Part shown: positions 33,241-40,780 of the stretch, in pieces
Position numbering within the stretch: the stretch's first letter is position 1
Layout of the letters: the number at the start of each line of letters is the position of its first letter
Source of the DNA: Ardenticatenaceae bacterium
GTDB taxonomy: Bacteria > Chloroflexota > Anaerolineae > Promineifilales > Promineifilaceae
DNA length: 64,000 nt
Assembly: GCA_020634565.1 (NCBI GenBank)
Contig: JACKBN010000001.1
Coordinates: 744,001-808,000, forward strand
Direction of reading: 5' to 3'
Position numbers and translations under genes: made by a program
The notes under the pieces: model-generated
The model's database searches: none
What the model saw: the letters and a program-made list of their open reading frames with translations, nothing else
Told to the model about the DNA's origin: nothing

Positions 33241-34026
33241 TTATTTGGTGGCGACAATTTGCTTGTAAACCGGCAAGCCGAGGGGCGCGCGTTTAACGGC
33301 CGTTCCGCCATATTCCCTCAATAATTTTCGTAAGCGACCCACAAAAGCGACTTCCACAATGACCAGTTTGCCGCCCGGTTTGAGCACGCGCAGCATCTGC
33401 TGCACGGCCGTTTCCCGGTCTGCCTTGTTCAGATGATGAAACATCAAGCTGCTGGTGACGACGTCGAAACTGGCATCTTCAAAAGGCAGTTCTCGTGCAT
33501 CGGCGTTATGGACTTCTACGCGATTGCCCACGCCAGACAGCCTGGCATTGTGCAACACAGAGTCCCGACTGTTATGCGATTCCAGGTTTTCGTCAAAGAT
33601 GTCTACGCCAACGGCCGTTCCCGTGGTCAACTTTTGCGCCGCACCGATGAGCAGCAGACCGTTGCCGCAGCCCACGTCCAGCACCTGCTCGTCACCACGC
33701 AGCTTGAGCCCGGCAATCACCCGGTCACGCATGTGGAATTTGCCGCGCTTGCTCGACCAGAAAATGAAGCCGGAAACGAGGAAAGCCAATATTGCCAAAA
33801 CGCTCGAAGCGGTAAGCACGAGCAGTTCATCCAGCGGCAAATCGGTGAGGCTGCGCAAGGTAAGGAACATGCCGGTGGAAATGAAGCCAACCACGTGAGC
33901 AACCACAACCGCGCTGGAAAGGACACCAAAAACGGCCGTTCCCTTCGCCAATTTGGGCACATCCAGCCCATAATCTGGCGTTTCCTGCGGTTCAATGCCG
34001 TGCAGTTTGGCGATAAGCCTAAGCAT
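33241..34026 (-). CDS. membrane-anchored class I SAM methyltransferase
   Basis: This encodes 261 residues. Two N-terminal transmembrane segments (about 33-56 and 68-90) anchor a class I methyltransferase domain (about 105-240) with motif I VLDVGCGNGLLL, GVDIFDEN, ADARELPFEDASFDVVTSSLMFHHLN and VLKPGGKLVIVEV. It overlaps the upstream methyltransferase gene by 8 nt. The catalytic domain is clearly paralogous to that neighbour (SFDVVTSSL.[YF]HHLN.A). The substrate is unknown. The operon with a CDF exporter suggests a metal- or toxicant-related role, which is an inference. Confidence 0.8.
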   Translation of the reverse strand: MLRLIAKLHGIEPQETPDYGLDVPKLAKGTAVFGVLSSAVVVAHVVGFISTGMFLTLRSLTDLPLDELLVLTASSVLAILAFLVSGFIFWSSKRGKFHMRDRVIAGLKLRGDEQVLDVGCGNGLLLIGAAQKLTTGTAVGVDIFDENLESHNSRDSVLHNARLSGVGNRVEVHNADARELPFEDASFDVVTSSLMFHHLNKADRETAVQQMLRVLKPGGKLVIVEVAFVGRLRKLLREYGGTAVKRAPLGLPVYKQIVATK

Positions 34027-34693
34027 CTTTTACCCCCAGCGCGTAGGAAAGCTGGTTGAAGGGATGTGCCCCGGCAGTGATGCTGGCAAAACCCGCCGCT
34101 GCCAACTGCTCAACCACTTCGCGGCTGACGTAATCTTCCTGCGCCAGTTGGTTGTGGCCTGGTAAGCGCACCGCCAGACCGCGACGGGTGGGGTTGAGAT
34201 CAACGATGAGGAAACGGCCGTTTGGCTTCAACACGCGCATCACTTCCTGCAATCCGGCTACCTTTTCTGCCTGATTCAGATGGTGGTACACCAGCGAACT
34301 GGTCACCACATCGAAGCTGTTGTCTGGGTAGGGAATCTCGATGATGGAGGCGACGCCAAACGTAGCATGGCTGTGTGTTCTGGCAGCGTTGGCTTTGGCT
34401 TGCGCGATCATGCCCGGCTCAACGTCCAGACCAACGGCCGTTCCGCCTAATCCCACCACTTTTTCCGCTGCAAAAATCAGCTTCCCTGTACCGCAGCCGA
34501 TATCCAAAATAGATTCTCCCGACTGGAGTTGGGCGAGTTGCAGCGTGCTCTCGTGCATTTTGCGAGCACGTCCGAAAGTTGCCACGCCTACAATCGTGTC
34601 GTAATAGCGCACCCAAAACGGGGCTCGATGCGTGTGTGGCTGGCCATCGTGGGTATGCTCATCATTTCCGTGAATTTTTTGAATCAGGTTCAT
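34019..34693 (-). CDS. class I SAM methyltransferase with His-rich N-terminus
   Basis: This encodes 224 residues. The N-terminus carries a metal-binding-like run (HGNDEHTHDGQPHTHR), then a UbiE/Methyltransf_11-type domain with ILDIGCGTGKLIF, GLDVEPGMIAQAK, IPYPDNSFDVVTSSLVYHHLN and RVLKPNGRFLIVDL. AGGAAAG lies upstream of the ATG. It is the first gene of the unit, directly downstream of a palindromic operator, and is divergent from a TetR regulator. The histidine run echoes that of the CDF exporter in the same unit. Confidence 0.8.
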   Translation of the reverse strand: MNLIQKIHGNDEHTHDGQPHTHRAPFWVRYYDTIVGVATFGRARKMHESTLQLAQLQSGESILDIGCGTGKLIFAAEKVVGLGGTAVGLDVEPGMIAQAKANAARTHSHATFGVASIIEIPYPDNSFDVVTSSLVYHHLNQAEKVAGLQEVMRVLKPNGRFLIVDLNPTRRGLAVRLPGHNQLAQEDYVSREVVEQLAAAGFASITAGAHPFNQLSYALGVKDA

Positions 34694-34727
34694 TTCCGTA
34701 CTCTTTCCTGTATAATTTGTTTTTTAC

Positions 34728-34820
34728 CGAACAAATTGTTCGATATTTTTGAGTGTAGTTGGTGGGGAAACGGCCGTCAACAAACAATCCCCCGCAACCA
34801 TTCAGTATCGAACAAAATGG
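34728..34820. promoter_or_regulatory. TetR operator candidate between divergent genes
   Basis: CGAACAAATTGTTCG (34728-34742) is a 15-nt palindrome around one central base. A second half-site TCGAACAAAAT lies at about 34809-34819. The palindrome overlaps the likely -35 region of the minus-strand methyltransferase promoter (a TTATAC-type -10 follows at the expected side). The arrangement fits autoregulation by the TetR protein and control of the methyltransferase-CDF unit. Confidence 0.6.
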
Positions 34821-34843
34821 CAAAACTGTACGGAAAGTGACCA

Positions 34844-35422
34844 ATGACCAAGAAAATGGACCGGCGGGTCGAGCGCACGCGCAAGCTGATTCAAGAAGCG
34901 TTGGTAAGCCTTATTTTGGAGAAGCGGTACGACAAAATCACGGTGCAGGACATCATCGACCGAGCCAATGTGGGGCGCTCCACCTTCTACGCCCATTTTC
35001 AAGACAAGGAAGATTTGCTGGCCAGCAACTTTGCCAACTACACGGCCCAATGGGACGAAACAGAACCCACAGCCAGCAAAGAATCGCCCCACATTTTGCA
35101 CAGCCTCGAATTTTTCCTTCATGCTAATGAAGCGTACGAGTTTCATCAGGCAATGTTTGAGGGCGGTGGCGCCGAAGTGATGATTGAAACAGGTCGCCAA
35201 CACATGATGGCCGATGTGCAAAATCATTTGCAGGAAATTTTCGGTGAGGATGAAGAGTTAGCCATTCCGCTGCCCGTCATCACTAACTTTTTGGCGGGTG
35301 GCTTGCTGTCGATCATGGTGTGGTGGCTGAAGGAGAAACGGCCGTATCCCCCCGAAACCATCAACGAGATGTTCCAACAGCTGGCGATGCGCGGTATGGA
35401 CTCCCTGTTTAACGCCGATTGA
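34844..35422 (+). CDS. TetR/AcrR-family transcription regulator
   Basis: This encodes 192 residues. The N-terminal helix-turn-helix reads RRVERTRKLIQEALVSLILEK, then ITVQDIIDRANVGRSTFYAHFQDKEDLL (about residues 27-54), which is the TetR consensus. The C-terminal two thirds form the ligand-binding and dimerisation part (TetR_C_33-like). GGAAAGTGA precedes the ATG. It is divergent from the methyltransferase-CDF unit, with a shared palindromic intergenic region, so it most likely represses that unit and itself. The inducer is unknown. Confidence 0.9.
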   Translation: MTKKMDRRVERTRKLIQEALVSLILEKRYDKITVQDIIDRANVGRSTFYAHFQDKEDLLASNFANYTAQWDETEPTASKESPHILHSLEFFLHANEAYEFHQAMFEGGGAEVMIETGRQHMMADVQNHLQEIFGEDEELAIPLPVITNFLAGGLLSIMVWWLKEKRPYPPETINEMFQQLAMRGMDSLFNAD

Positions 35423-35512
35423 GACCAAATTCACCCCACCATGCACCCTTCTGGGTGTCACCCCAACCACTATCAGTTTCGTATACTGGCAACCTACCAA
35501 AAGAAAGCCGTA

Positions 35513-35533
35513 GGTCGGATTGGCAATCCGACC
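35513..35533. repeat. small perfect palindrome GGTCGGATT/AATCCGACC
   Basis: The arms GGTCGGATT (35513-35521) and AATCCGACC (35525-35533) with a 3-nt loop lie between the TetR and aldo/keto reductase genes, 21 nt before the latter's start. It resembles the short repeat palindromes found elsewhere in the window rather than an intrinsic terminator, as there is no T-run. Confidence 0.6.
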
Positions 35534-35554
35534 AACATTCGCAAAGGAGAAACT

Positions 35555-36556
35555 ATGTTTAAGCGAAAACTGGGCAAAAGTGGTTTAGAAGTTAGCGCGT
35601 TGGGCATGGGCTGCTGGGCCATCGGTGGCCCGTGGCAAATGGGGCCTAAAGGTGGCGACACCTTTCCGGCGGGTTGGGGCAAAATGGATGATGCCGAGTC
35701 GATCCGGGCGATTCAAACGGCCGTTGACCTGGGCATCACCCTCTTCGATACGGCCGCCAATTACGGCGCAGGCCATAGCGAGGTCGTGCTGGGCAAAGGT
35801 CTGACAGGCCGCCGCGACAAGGTAGTCATCGCTACCAAGTTTGGCCACGTCATCAACGAGGCCACCAAAATTGTCTACGACGACAACGACCAAATCCTCA
35901 AAAATGTGCGCCAGGATGTGGAAAACAGCCTGCGCCGCCTGCAAACTGAGTACATCGACATTTACCAACTCCACGAAGCGCAATACGATCCCGAACTGGC
36001 GCTAAAATTGCGCGACGAGCTGGAAACACTGGTGCAGGAGGGCAAAATTCGCTGGTATGGCTGGAGCACTGACCTGGTGGATCGCGCCCGCGTCTTTGCC
36101 GATGGCGCGCACTGCACTTCCATCCAATTCCGCCTCAACGCCGTGTACGACAATCCCGAAATGCGCCAACTCTGCGCAGAACACAATTTGGCAGGCCTGA
36201 ACAAAGATCCGCTCAACAAGGGCATTCTCACCGGCAAATACAGCACAGATGCCACCTTCCCCGCCGACGACATTCGCTCGCAGGTCAGTTTTGCCGATGC
36301 GCCCATTGTGCGCCGCCTAAACACGGTGGAGGCGCTGCGTGAGGTGTTCACTGCCGGAGGCCGCACGATGGCTCAAGGAGCAATTTGCTACATTTGGGGA
36401 TTGGATGAGCGGATGGTGCCGATTCCTGGCTTCAAAAATGTGAAACAGGTGCAAGATAACGCCAGCGCCCTGCAATTTGGCCCGATGTCGGCCGACGAGG
36501 TAGCGCAGGTGCAGGCCATCGTGGCGGAGTATGAACCGCGAGAGGAACCTGCTTAA
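35555..36556 (+). CDS. aldo/keto reductase
   Basis: This encodes 333 residues from the ATG at 35555, with AAAGGAGA well placed upstream. The (beta/alpha)8 NADPH-dependent fold is seen in KLGKSGLEVSALGMGCWAIGG, DTAANYGAGHSEVVLGKGL (catalytic Asp and Tyr, about residues 65-83) and VVIATKFGHV (catalytic Lys). YIDIYQLHEAQ carries the His, and IPGFKNVKQVQDN the coenzyme site. It reduces a carbonyl compound of unknown identity. Its end overlaps the convergent glycosyltransferase gene by 4 nt. Confidence 0.9.
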   Translation: MFKRKLGKSGLEVSALGMGCWAIGGPWQMGPKGGDTFPAGWGKMDDAESIRAIQTAVDLGITLFDTAANYGAGHSEVVLGKGLTGRRDKVVIATKFGHVINEATKIVYDDNDQILKNVRQDVENSLRRLQTEYIDIYQLHEAQYDPELALKLRDELETLVQEGKIRWYGWSTDLVDRARVFADGAHCTSIQFRLNAVYDNPEMRQLCAEHNLAGLNKDPLNKGILTGKYSTDATFPADDIRSQVSFADAPIVRRLNTVEALREVFTAGGRTMAQGAICYIWGLDERMVPIPGFKNVKQVQDNASALQFGPMSADEVAQVQAIVAEYEPREEPA

Positions 36557-37305
36557 ACGGCCGTTCCCCTCTCCTCTTTCATCTTAGGCCGTACAAGCTT
36601 TGCCTCTCGCCGCAGCCCCAACCGGAACTGCACTAACTCTTTGAAGGCACGCACGATGACCCGTAAGTTGGCTCCGGTGGGGCTGCCCGCCACGCGGGGA
36701 CGATGTCCCACAATTGGCACTTCCGCAATTTTGAAGCCCGCCCGCTTGGCACGCACCAAAAACTCGGCGCTGAAGGTGGCCCCACCGGAGGTGATTTCAT
36801 CCTGCAACTGCTCAACCACAGTGCGGCGCATCAGCTTGAAGGCGCAGTCGATGTCGCGGGCCGTGTAGCCAAAGAGCAGCGTCACCAGCCAGCTCCACCC
36901 TTTGCCATTGAGCCGCCGCATGAACGGATCGCGACGCGGGGCGCGGTAACCGACGACAAGATCTGCCGTTTCGATTTTGGCCAGCAGCTTTTCAATCTCG
37001 GACAAATCAAATTGGCGGTCCGCATCGGTAAAAAAGACGAGTTCTTTGCTAGCGTGGGTGAGTCCGGCGAGTACGGCCGTTCCGTACCCCTTGTTCACCT
37101 CATGCTGCACCAACCGCAGTTGGGGATGTTGGGCGGCAAGTTGTTGGGTGACAACGGCCGTATCGTCCCGACTGCCATCATCGACCACAATAATCTCAAA
37201 ATCGTCAGTTAAGATAGGCAGCACGCGCAGCACATCGGCCACCATTCCGGGGATGTTTTCGGCCTCGTTAAAAGCAGGCATGGAAATAGTAAGACTTCTT
37301 CGCAC
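36553..37305 (-). CDS. family 2 glycosyltransferase (polyprenyl-phosphate type)
   Basis: This encodes 250 residues of the GT-A fold. LTISMPAFNEAENIPGMVADVL and IIVVDDGSRDDTAVV bind the nucleotide sugar, and FFTDADRQFDLSEIEKLL holds the DXD-like metal site (about residues 93-110). It resembles DPMS/Ppm1-type enzymes that load sugars onto dolichol- or undecaprenyl-phosphate, and no transmembrane tail is present. A long palindrome lies just upstream of the start. It likely serves cell-surface glycan synthesis; the sugar is unknown. Confidence 0.85.
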   Translation of the reverse strand: MRRSLTISMPAFNEAENIPGMVADVLRVLPILTDDFEIIVVDDGSRDDTAVVTQQLAAQHPQLRLVQHEVNKGYGTAVLAGLTHASKELVFFTDADRQFDLSEIEKLLAKIETADLVVGYRAPRRDPFMRRLNGKGWSWLVTLLFGYTARDIDCAFKLMRRTVVEQLQDEITSGGATFSAEFLVRAKRAGFKIAEVPIVGHRPRVAGSPTGANLRVIVRAFKELVQFRLGLRREAKLVRPKMKEERGTAV

Positions 37306-37316
37306 AGAATTCTCCT

Positions 37317-37345
37317 GTAGGGGCAGGTCTGAGACCTGCCCCTAC
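37317..37345. repeat. 29-nt palindrome GTAGGGGCAGGTC
   Basis: Perfect 13-bp arms GTAGGGGCAGGTC (37317-37329) and GACCTGCCCCTAC (37333-37345) with a 3-nt loop sit between the minus-strand glycosyltransferase and YbaK genes. There is no T-run. It looks like a dispersed repeat palindrome rather than a terminator. Confidence 0.7.
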
Positions 37346-37357
37346 CAATGTTATACA

Positions 37358-37837
37358 CTAATCGCCCCGCGCCAGGCTCACCATTTCGCCGCCGCAAACG
37401 CGCAGCAAATCGTCGATGTCGATGGCCAGCGTGGCGGTGTTGCGGCCGCTGCCGCAGTAGACGGTACCCATTTCGGCCAGTTGCTTATCCAGCAGCACAA
37501 TCACTTCGGGTTGCAGGACAAATGGCCCCACGCCGCCTACCTCAAAGCCCAGCTCCGCCTCGACTGCATCGGGGGACATGCTGGCGATGGCGCGCCGGTT
37601 GACGCCGCAGTAGGCGGCCAGCTGGCGGTAGTCGATGCGATCATGTCCGCGCAGGCCCGCTAGAATGAAACGGCCGTCTTTCACCCGAAACGCCACGGTC
37701 TTCAACATTTTGTCCAGCAAAAAAGGGAGTTTCTCCTCCACCTCGGCCACCGTGCGAACGGGCACATGTTCATGTAATTCGTAAGAGATGTTGTGACTCT
37801 CTAGCAATTCCACAATTTGTTCATACACACTCATCAT
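37358..37837 (-). CDS. YbaK/EbsC-family aminoacyl-tRNA deacylase
   Basis: This encodes about 159 residues. MMSVYEQIVELLESHNISYELHEHVPVRTVAEVEEKLP opens the fold, then MLKTVAFRVKDGRFILAGLRGHDRIDYRQLAAY and VGGVGPFVLQPEVIVLLDKQL. This is the YbaK/ProX pattern, which hydrolyses mischarged aminoacyl-tRNAs in trans. The GVGPF segment is the family substrate loop. Two adjacent ATGs (37837, 37834) match the family start; the longer frame to 37903 would overlap the divergent gene. The specific amino acid edited is unknown. Confidence 0.85.
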   Translation of the reverse strand: MMSVYEQIVELLESHNISYELHEHVPVRTVAEVEEKLPFLLDKMLKTVAFRVKDGRFILAGLRGHDRIDYRQLAAYCGVNRRAIASMSPDAVEAELGFEVGGVGPFVLQPEVIVLLDKQLAEMGTVYCGSGRNTATLAIDIDDLLRVCGGEMVSLARGD

Positions 37838-37903
37838 GGCTGGGATTTTAGTGAGTCCCGTCTGTTTTGCCGAATTGAGCAGCGGATGGGTTACAATTTT
37901 CAC

Positions 37904-38728
37904 ATGAATCAGGTAACCGTCTTTCAGCTAACGCCACGCATTTTACATTGGCTGCAACGGCCGTTGGCCGTTGCCCGCCTACAACTATTTGATCGCGTTT
38001 TGAACCTGATTGATACCAAAGGGGAAATCATTTCTGTCGTGCAGCCCAGCGTTGGCGCGGGTCCTTTTTCGATGGTGGTCGATTGGCAACGGCCGTTTCC
38101 CGAATCCGTTGCGCCCCAAACAATCGTAGACAAAACAGACACGGCGCTCTTCATTGGCCCGCTGAAACTTGAGTGGCAGGCAGCAGAGTTGTGGCAACCC
38201 ACACCACCCTGGGACCAGCTACGGCAGCAGCAAGCACAGTGGCGCAACCGTTTACCTGAACTGCAAACGGCCGTTGCCCACCATCAAGATCAACTCGCAG
38301 CAGGCAGCCCCCCCCACTTTGTCAGTCAATTTGAGATGGCCACCGCAGCCATGCACACAGCTGTTGCGCAAAAAGATGTGGCCGGAATGCAAACGGCCGT
38401 TATCCAGCTGGCAGGTTTCGGTCCTGGCCTCACGCCCGCCGGGGATGATTTCTTACTCGGGCTGCTGCTGGGCTTATGGGCAACGCGGCCAAAAAATGAG
38501 GTAATGAACTTGGCAAAAATTGTGGTGGAAACGGCCGTGCCCCGCACCACCCAACTCTCTGCCGCCTGGCTGCAAGCGGCTGGGCGCGGTGAGGCGTGGC
38601 AACCCTGGCACGATCTGGTTAATGCGCTTAGCGCAAACCACAATTGGCATTCGCCAGCCCAGCGCATCCTGAACCAAGGCGCGACGTCTGGCGTTGCTGC
38701 CCTGCTCGGCTTCATTGCTGCCACCTAA
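37904..38728 (+). CDS. DUF2877 (AllH-like) protein
   Basis: This encodes 274 residues from the ATG at 37904. The conserved core GFGPGLTPAGDDFLLGLLLGLW (about residues 165-186) and TTQLSAAWLQAAGRGE are the DUF2877 signatures. The E. coli member AllH works with AllF/AllG in the oxamate carbamoyltransferase of allantoin degradation. None of those partners is in the window, so only the family assignment is firm. It carries five ACGGCCGT copies within 825 nt, mostly read as Thr-Ala-Val or Arg-Pro. Confidence 0.8.
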   Translation: MNQVTVFQLTPRILHWLQRPLAVARLQLFDRVLNLIDTKGEIISVVQPSVGAGPFSMVVDWQRPFPESVAPQTIVDKTDTALFIGPLKLEWQAAELWQPTPPWDQLRQQQAQWRNRLPELQTAVAHHQDQLAAGSPPHFVSQFEMATAAMHTAVAQKDVAGMQTAVIQLAGFGPGLTPAGDDFLLGLLLGLWATRPKNEVMNLAKIVVETAVPRTTQLSAAWLQAAGRGEAWQPWHDLVNALSANHNWHSPAQRILNQGATSGVAALLGFIAAT

Positions 38729-38861
38729 TTTTTATAGAAAGAAACGAAGGAAGAAAGAGACAAAGTGTTCTTTCTTTTTCTTTGTTCCTTCCAATCTTTG
38801 TCCCTTTGTGTTAAATTTTTCTCTGCACCTTTAATTGACAACAGTTACGTAAGTAGCGAAA

Positions 38862-38922
38862 AGATTGGACCAATTTTAGTCAAGAATAGTTGAACGACTT
38901 AACAATTAAAATGGTCCAATCT
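38862..38922. repeat. inverted-repeat element, GATTGGACCAATTT family, copy 2
   Basis: GATTGGACCAATTTTA and AAAATGGTCCAATC enclose a loop containing AGTC/GACT. The left flank (GTAGCGAAAA) matches that of copy 1 at 20302. It lies upstream of the translin-like gene, after an imperfect AAGGAAGAAAGAGACAAAG hairpin at about 38737-38815. Confidence 0.7.
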
Positions 38923-38961
38923 ACGTAAATCCTAACTAAAATAAGTTCCAAGGAGATTCTT

Positions 38962-39594
38962 GTGGATCAACTAGACAGTACCGCCGACCAAATTCGTGCT
39001 GAATTTGAACAAGTAAACACCGCCCGCGACCAGGCGTACCAACGCTCCCGCGAGCTTATTAGCCTGTGCGCCCGCGCCATCCGCGCCATTCATCGCGAAG
39101 AGTGGGAACGCGCCGAAAGCCTCATCGCCGAAGCCAAGGTTGCCACCGAAACGATGGTGGCGGGCGTAAAAGATTATTCCAACCTTTATTTCGCTGGCTA
39201 TACGCAGGATGCCGTGAAGGAGTTTGTGGAGGCCAATCTGACTTACGCCCTTGTGCGCGACCTGCCCTTGCCCACGCCTGAAGATCTAGGCACCGAGGGA
39301 AATACCTGGCTCAACGGCCTGGCCGAAGCCGCCACCGAGCTGCGCCGCCGCATTCTGGACATCATCCGCCACGGCCACAGCGACGAAGCGGAGCGGCTGC
39401 TGGACGTAATGGATCAGATTTATAGCCAGCTCGTCACCTTCGACTTTAACGACAGCATCACCGGCGGGCTGCGCCGCCGCACAGACACAGTGCGTGCCGT
39501 TCTGGAGCGCACCCGCGGCGATGTGACCAACAGCCTGCGCCAGGCTCAACTGGAAGAAGCGCTTAAAAATGTGGAAAATCGGTTGAAATCGTAA
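38962..39594 (+). CDS. translin-family protein
   Basis: This encodes 210 residues, all alpha-helical, with the translin pattern. It reads QVNTARDQAYQRSRELISLCARAIRAIHREEWERAESLIAEA, then YFAGYTQDAVKEFVEANLTYALV, and ends LRRRTDTVRAVLERTRGDVTNSLRQAQLEEAL. Eukaryotic translin with TRAX forms the C3PO RNase; prokaryotic homologues form similar octamers and bind or cut nucleic acid. GTG at 38962 follows AAGGAG. The stop codon is provided by the CAATTACC-type repeat that follows. No RNA-processing partner is adjacent. Confidence 0.8.
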   Translation: MDQLDSTADQIRAEFEQVNTARDQAYQRSRELISLCARAIRAIHREEWERAESLIAEAKVATETMVAGVKDYSNLYFAGYTQDAVKEFVEANLTYALVRDLPLPTPEDLGTEGNTWLNGLAEAATELRRRILDIIRHGHSDEAERLLDVMDQIYSQLVTFDFNDSITGGLRRRTDTVRAVLERTRGDVTNSLRQAQLEEALKNVENRLKS

Positions 39595-39638
39595 TTGAGT
39601 AATTGGTAATTTGGTAATTGCTCAATTACCAATTACTT
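39591..39638. repeat. GTAATTGAG/CAATTACC inverted repeat overlapping two stop codons
   Basis: GTAATTGAGTAATTGG and further GGTAATT units on the left are mirrored by CAATTACCAATTAC on the right. The first TAA (39592-39594) is the stop of the translin-like gene, and TTA at 39633-39635 is the stop of the convergent minus-strand gene. The element thus forms the 3' end of both coding sequences. Confidence 0.8.
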
Positions 39639-40043
39639 ATTTCCCGTCCCTGCCCAAATTAGCCCCACGCCCAGACCAATCAGCAGCCAAACGGCCGTCC
39701 ACAACGGCAGCACGCCCCACACCCAGGCAATCTCCGCCTGGGCAAACTCTGGGCCGTGGGCATGCAGGCCGGTTTTGACGGCCATGAAGGCAAAGGTGAG
39801 CAAGCCGCTGCCTGCACCAAGTACGCCACCAGAAACGGCCGTTATCAATACCCCAACCCTGCGCCCCACACGCCTACCGCCCAACCAGCGCTGCCAGCCA
39901 TGACCCAGCAGCAAAACGGCCGTTGCCGTGCCCATAATCACCACCTGCACCAACGCACCTTCAAGACTGATCCAGACGGCCGTATACACCAGCCACAGCC
40001 CAAATAACAGCCGAAAACCAGGAATCTTTTCCGGAAAAACCAT
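39633..40043 (-). CDS. small integral membrane protein, unknown function
   Basis: This encodes 136 residues with three to four hydrophobic helices (FRLLFGLWLVYTAVWISL; ALVQVVIMGTATAVLLLGHG; GVLITAVSGGVLGAGSGLLTFAFMAV; WVWGVLPLWTAVWLLIGLGVGLIWA). The ATG at 40043 is preferred over TTG at 40049. No family is recognised. Its stop codon lies in a repeat element shared with the convergent translin-like gene. It contains four ACGGCCGT copies in about 410 nt, one of the densest spots in the window. Confidence 0.65.
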   Translation of the reverse strand: MVFPEKIPGFRLLFGLWLVYTAVWISLEGALVQVVIMGTATAVLLLGHGWQRWLGGRRVGRRVGVLITAVSGGVLGAGSGLLTFAFMAVKTGLHAHGPEFAQAEIAWVWGVLPLWTAVWLLIGLGVGLIWAGTGNK

Positions 40044-40149
40044 GAGCAAACCTTAAATACGCCAAAGCGGACGGCAGTCAACATCGGCAAACTGCGGTAT
40101 GATTAAAGACGCTATTTTACCCATTCACAACATTTATTTGGAGGTACAC

Positions 40150-40701
40150 ATGACAAACGCAATTATCGTGGGCGACGGCCCCGGCGGCTTGAGCTGCGCC
40201 CTATTTTTAGCCAAAAAGGGAATCGATACGACCGTTTTTGGGCAGGACAACACCGCCATGCATTACGCTGAACTGCACAACTACCTGGGCATTCCCAAAA
40301 TTCTGGGCAGCGATTTCCAGAAAATCGCCCGCAAACAAGTCACCGATTTTGGAGCCAAACTACAAAATGCCTTAGTCACCGATGTGAGCAAAACAGATGA
40401 TGGTTTCAGCGTCACCACCGAGGACGGCGCCACCTACACCGCTAAATACGTGGTGTTGGCCGAGGGCAAAGGTGTGAAGTTGAACCAAAGTTTGGGCTTA
40501 ACGAAAGAAGGGCGCAGTGTGGAAGTGGATCGGAATGGACGAACGGCCGTTGCCAATCTCTACGCAGTCGGTCGCAGCACCAAGATGAACCGCAGCCAGG
40601 CCATCATTTCCGCTGGCGAAGGCGCTTCTGCCGCCTTGGACATCCTCTCCACTGAAGCGGGCAAAGACATCCTCGACTACGACTCGCCACCGAAAGAGTA
40701 G
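40150..40701 (+). CDS. short FAD/NAD(P)-binding oxidoreductase, thioredoxin-reductase-like
   Basis: This encodes 183 residues from the ATG at 40150 (GGAGG upstream). The FAD-binding start is TNAIIVGDGPGGLSCALFLAKKGIDTTVFG (GXGXXG), and the C-terminal FAD segment appears as NLYAVGRSTKMNRSQAIISAGEGASAALDIL. The NADPH domain and the CXXC redox pair of thioredoxin reductases are missing. It is therefore a minimal single-domain flavoprotein, as seen in some NAD(P)/FAD oxidoreductases of extremophiles. The reductant would have to come from another protein. Confidence 0.75.
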   Translation: MTNAIIVGDGPGGLSCALFLAKKGIDTTVFGQDNTAMHYAELHNYLGIPKILGSDFQKIARKQVTDFGAKLQNALVTDVSKTDDGFSVTTEDGATYTAKYVVLAEGKGVKLNQSLGLTKEGRSVEVDRNGRTAVANLYAVGRSTKMNRSQAIISAGEGASAALDILSTEAGKDILDYDSPPKE

Positions 40702-40704
40702 TTT

Positions 40705-40780
40705 GGTAAACCGTTATCGGTGAACGGTAATCGGTTGCTTTTACCGACTACCGTTCACCGATAACTGATGACCGATTACG
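40705..40780. repeat. CGGTAATCGG-family inverted-repeat element, second copy
   Basis: GGTAAACCG, TTATCGGTGAACGGTAATCGG on the left pair with CCGACTACCGTTCACCGATAA and ATGACCGATTACGG on the right. It fills the gap between the flavoprotein gene and the convergent DUF4230 gene, and TTA within it (40776-40778) is the stop codon of the latter. Confidence 0.75.

Noticed and set aside
37837..37903. Longer YbaK-like protein starting at 37903
   Set aside because: The added residues are not part of the family fold and would run up to the divergent DUF2877 start, leaving no room for promoters.
39591..39640. CRISPR array from the CAATTACC repeats
   Set aside because: The repeats are short, degenerate and mirrored, without regular spacers, and no cas gene is in the window.
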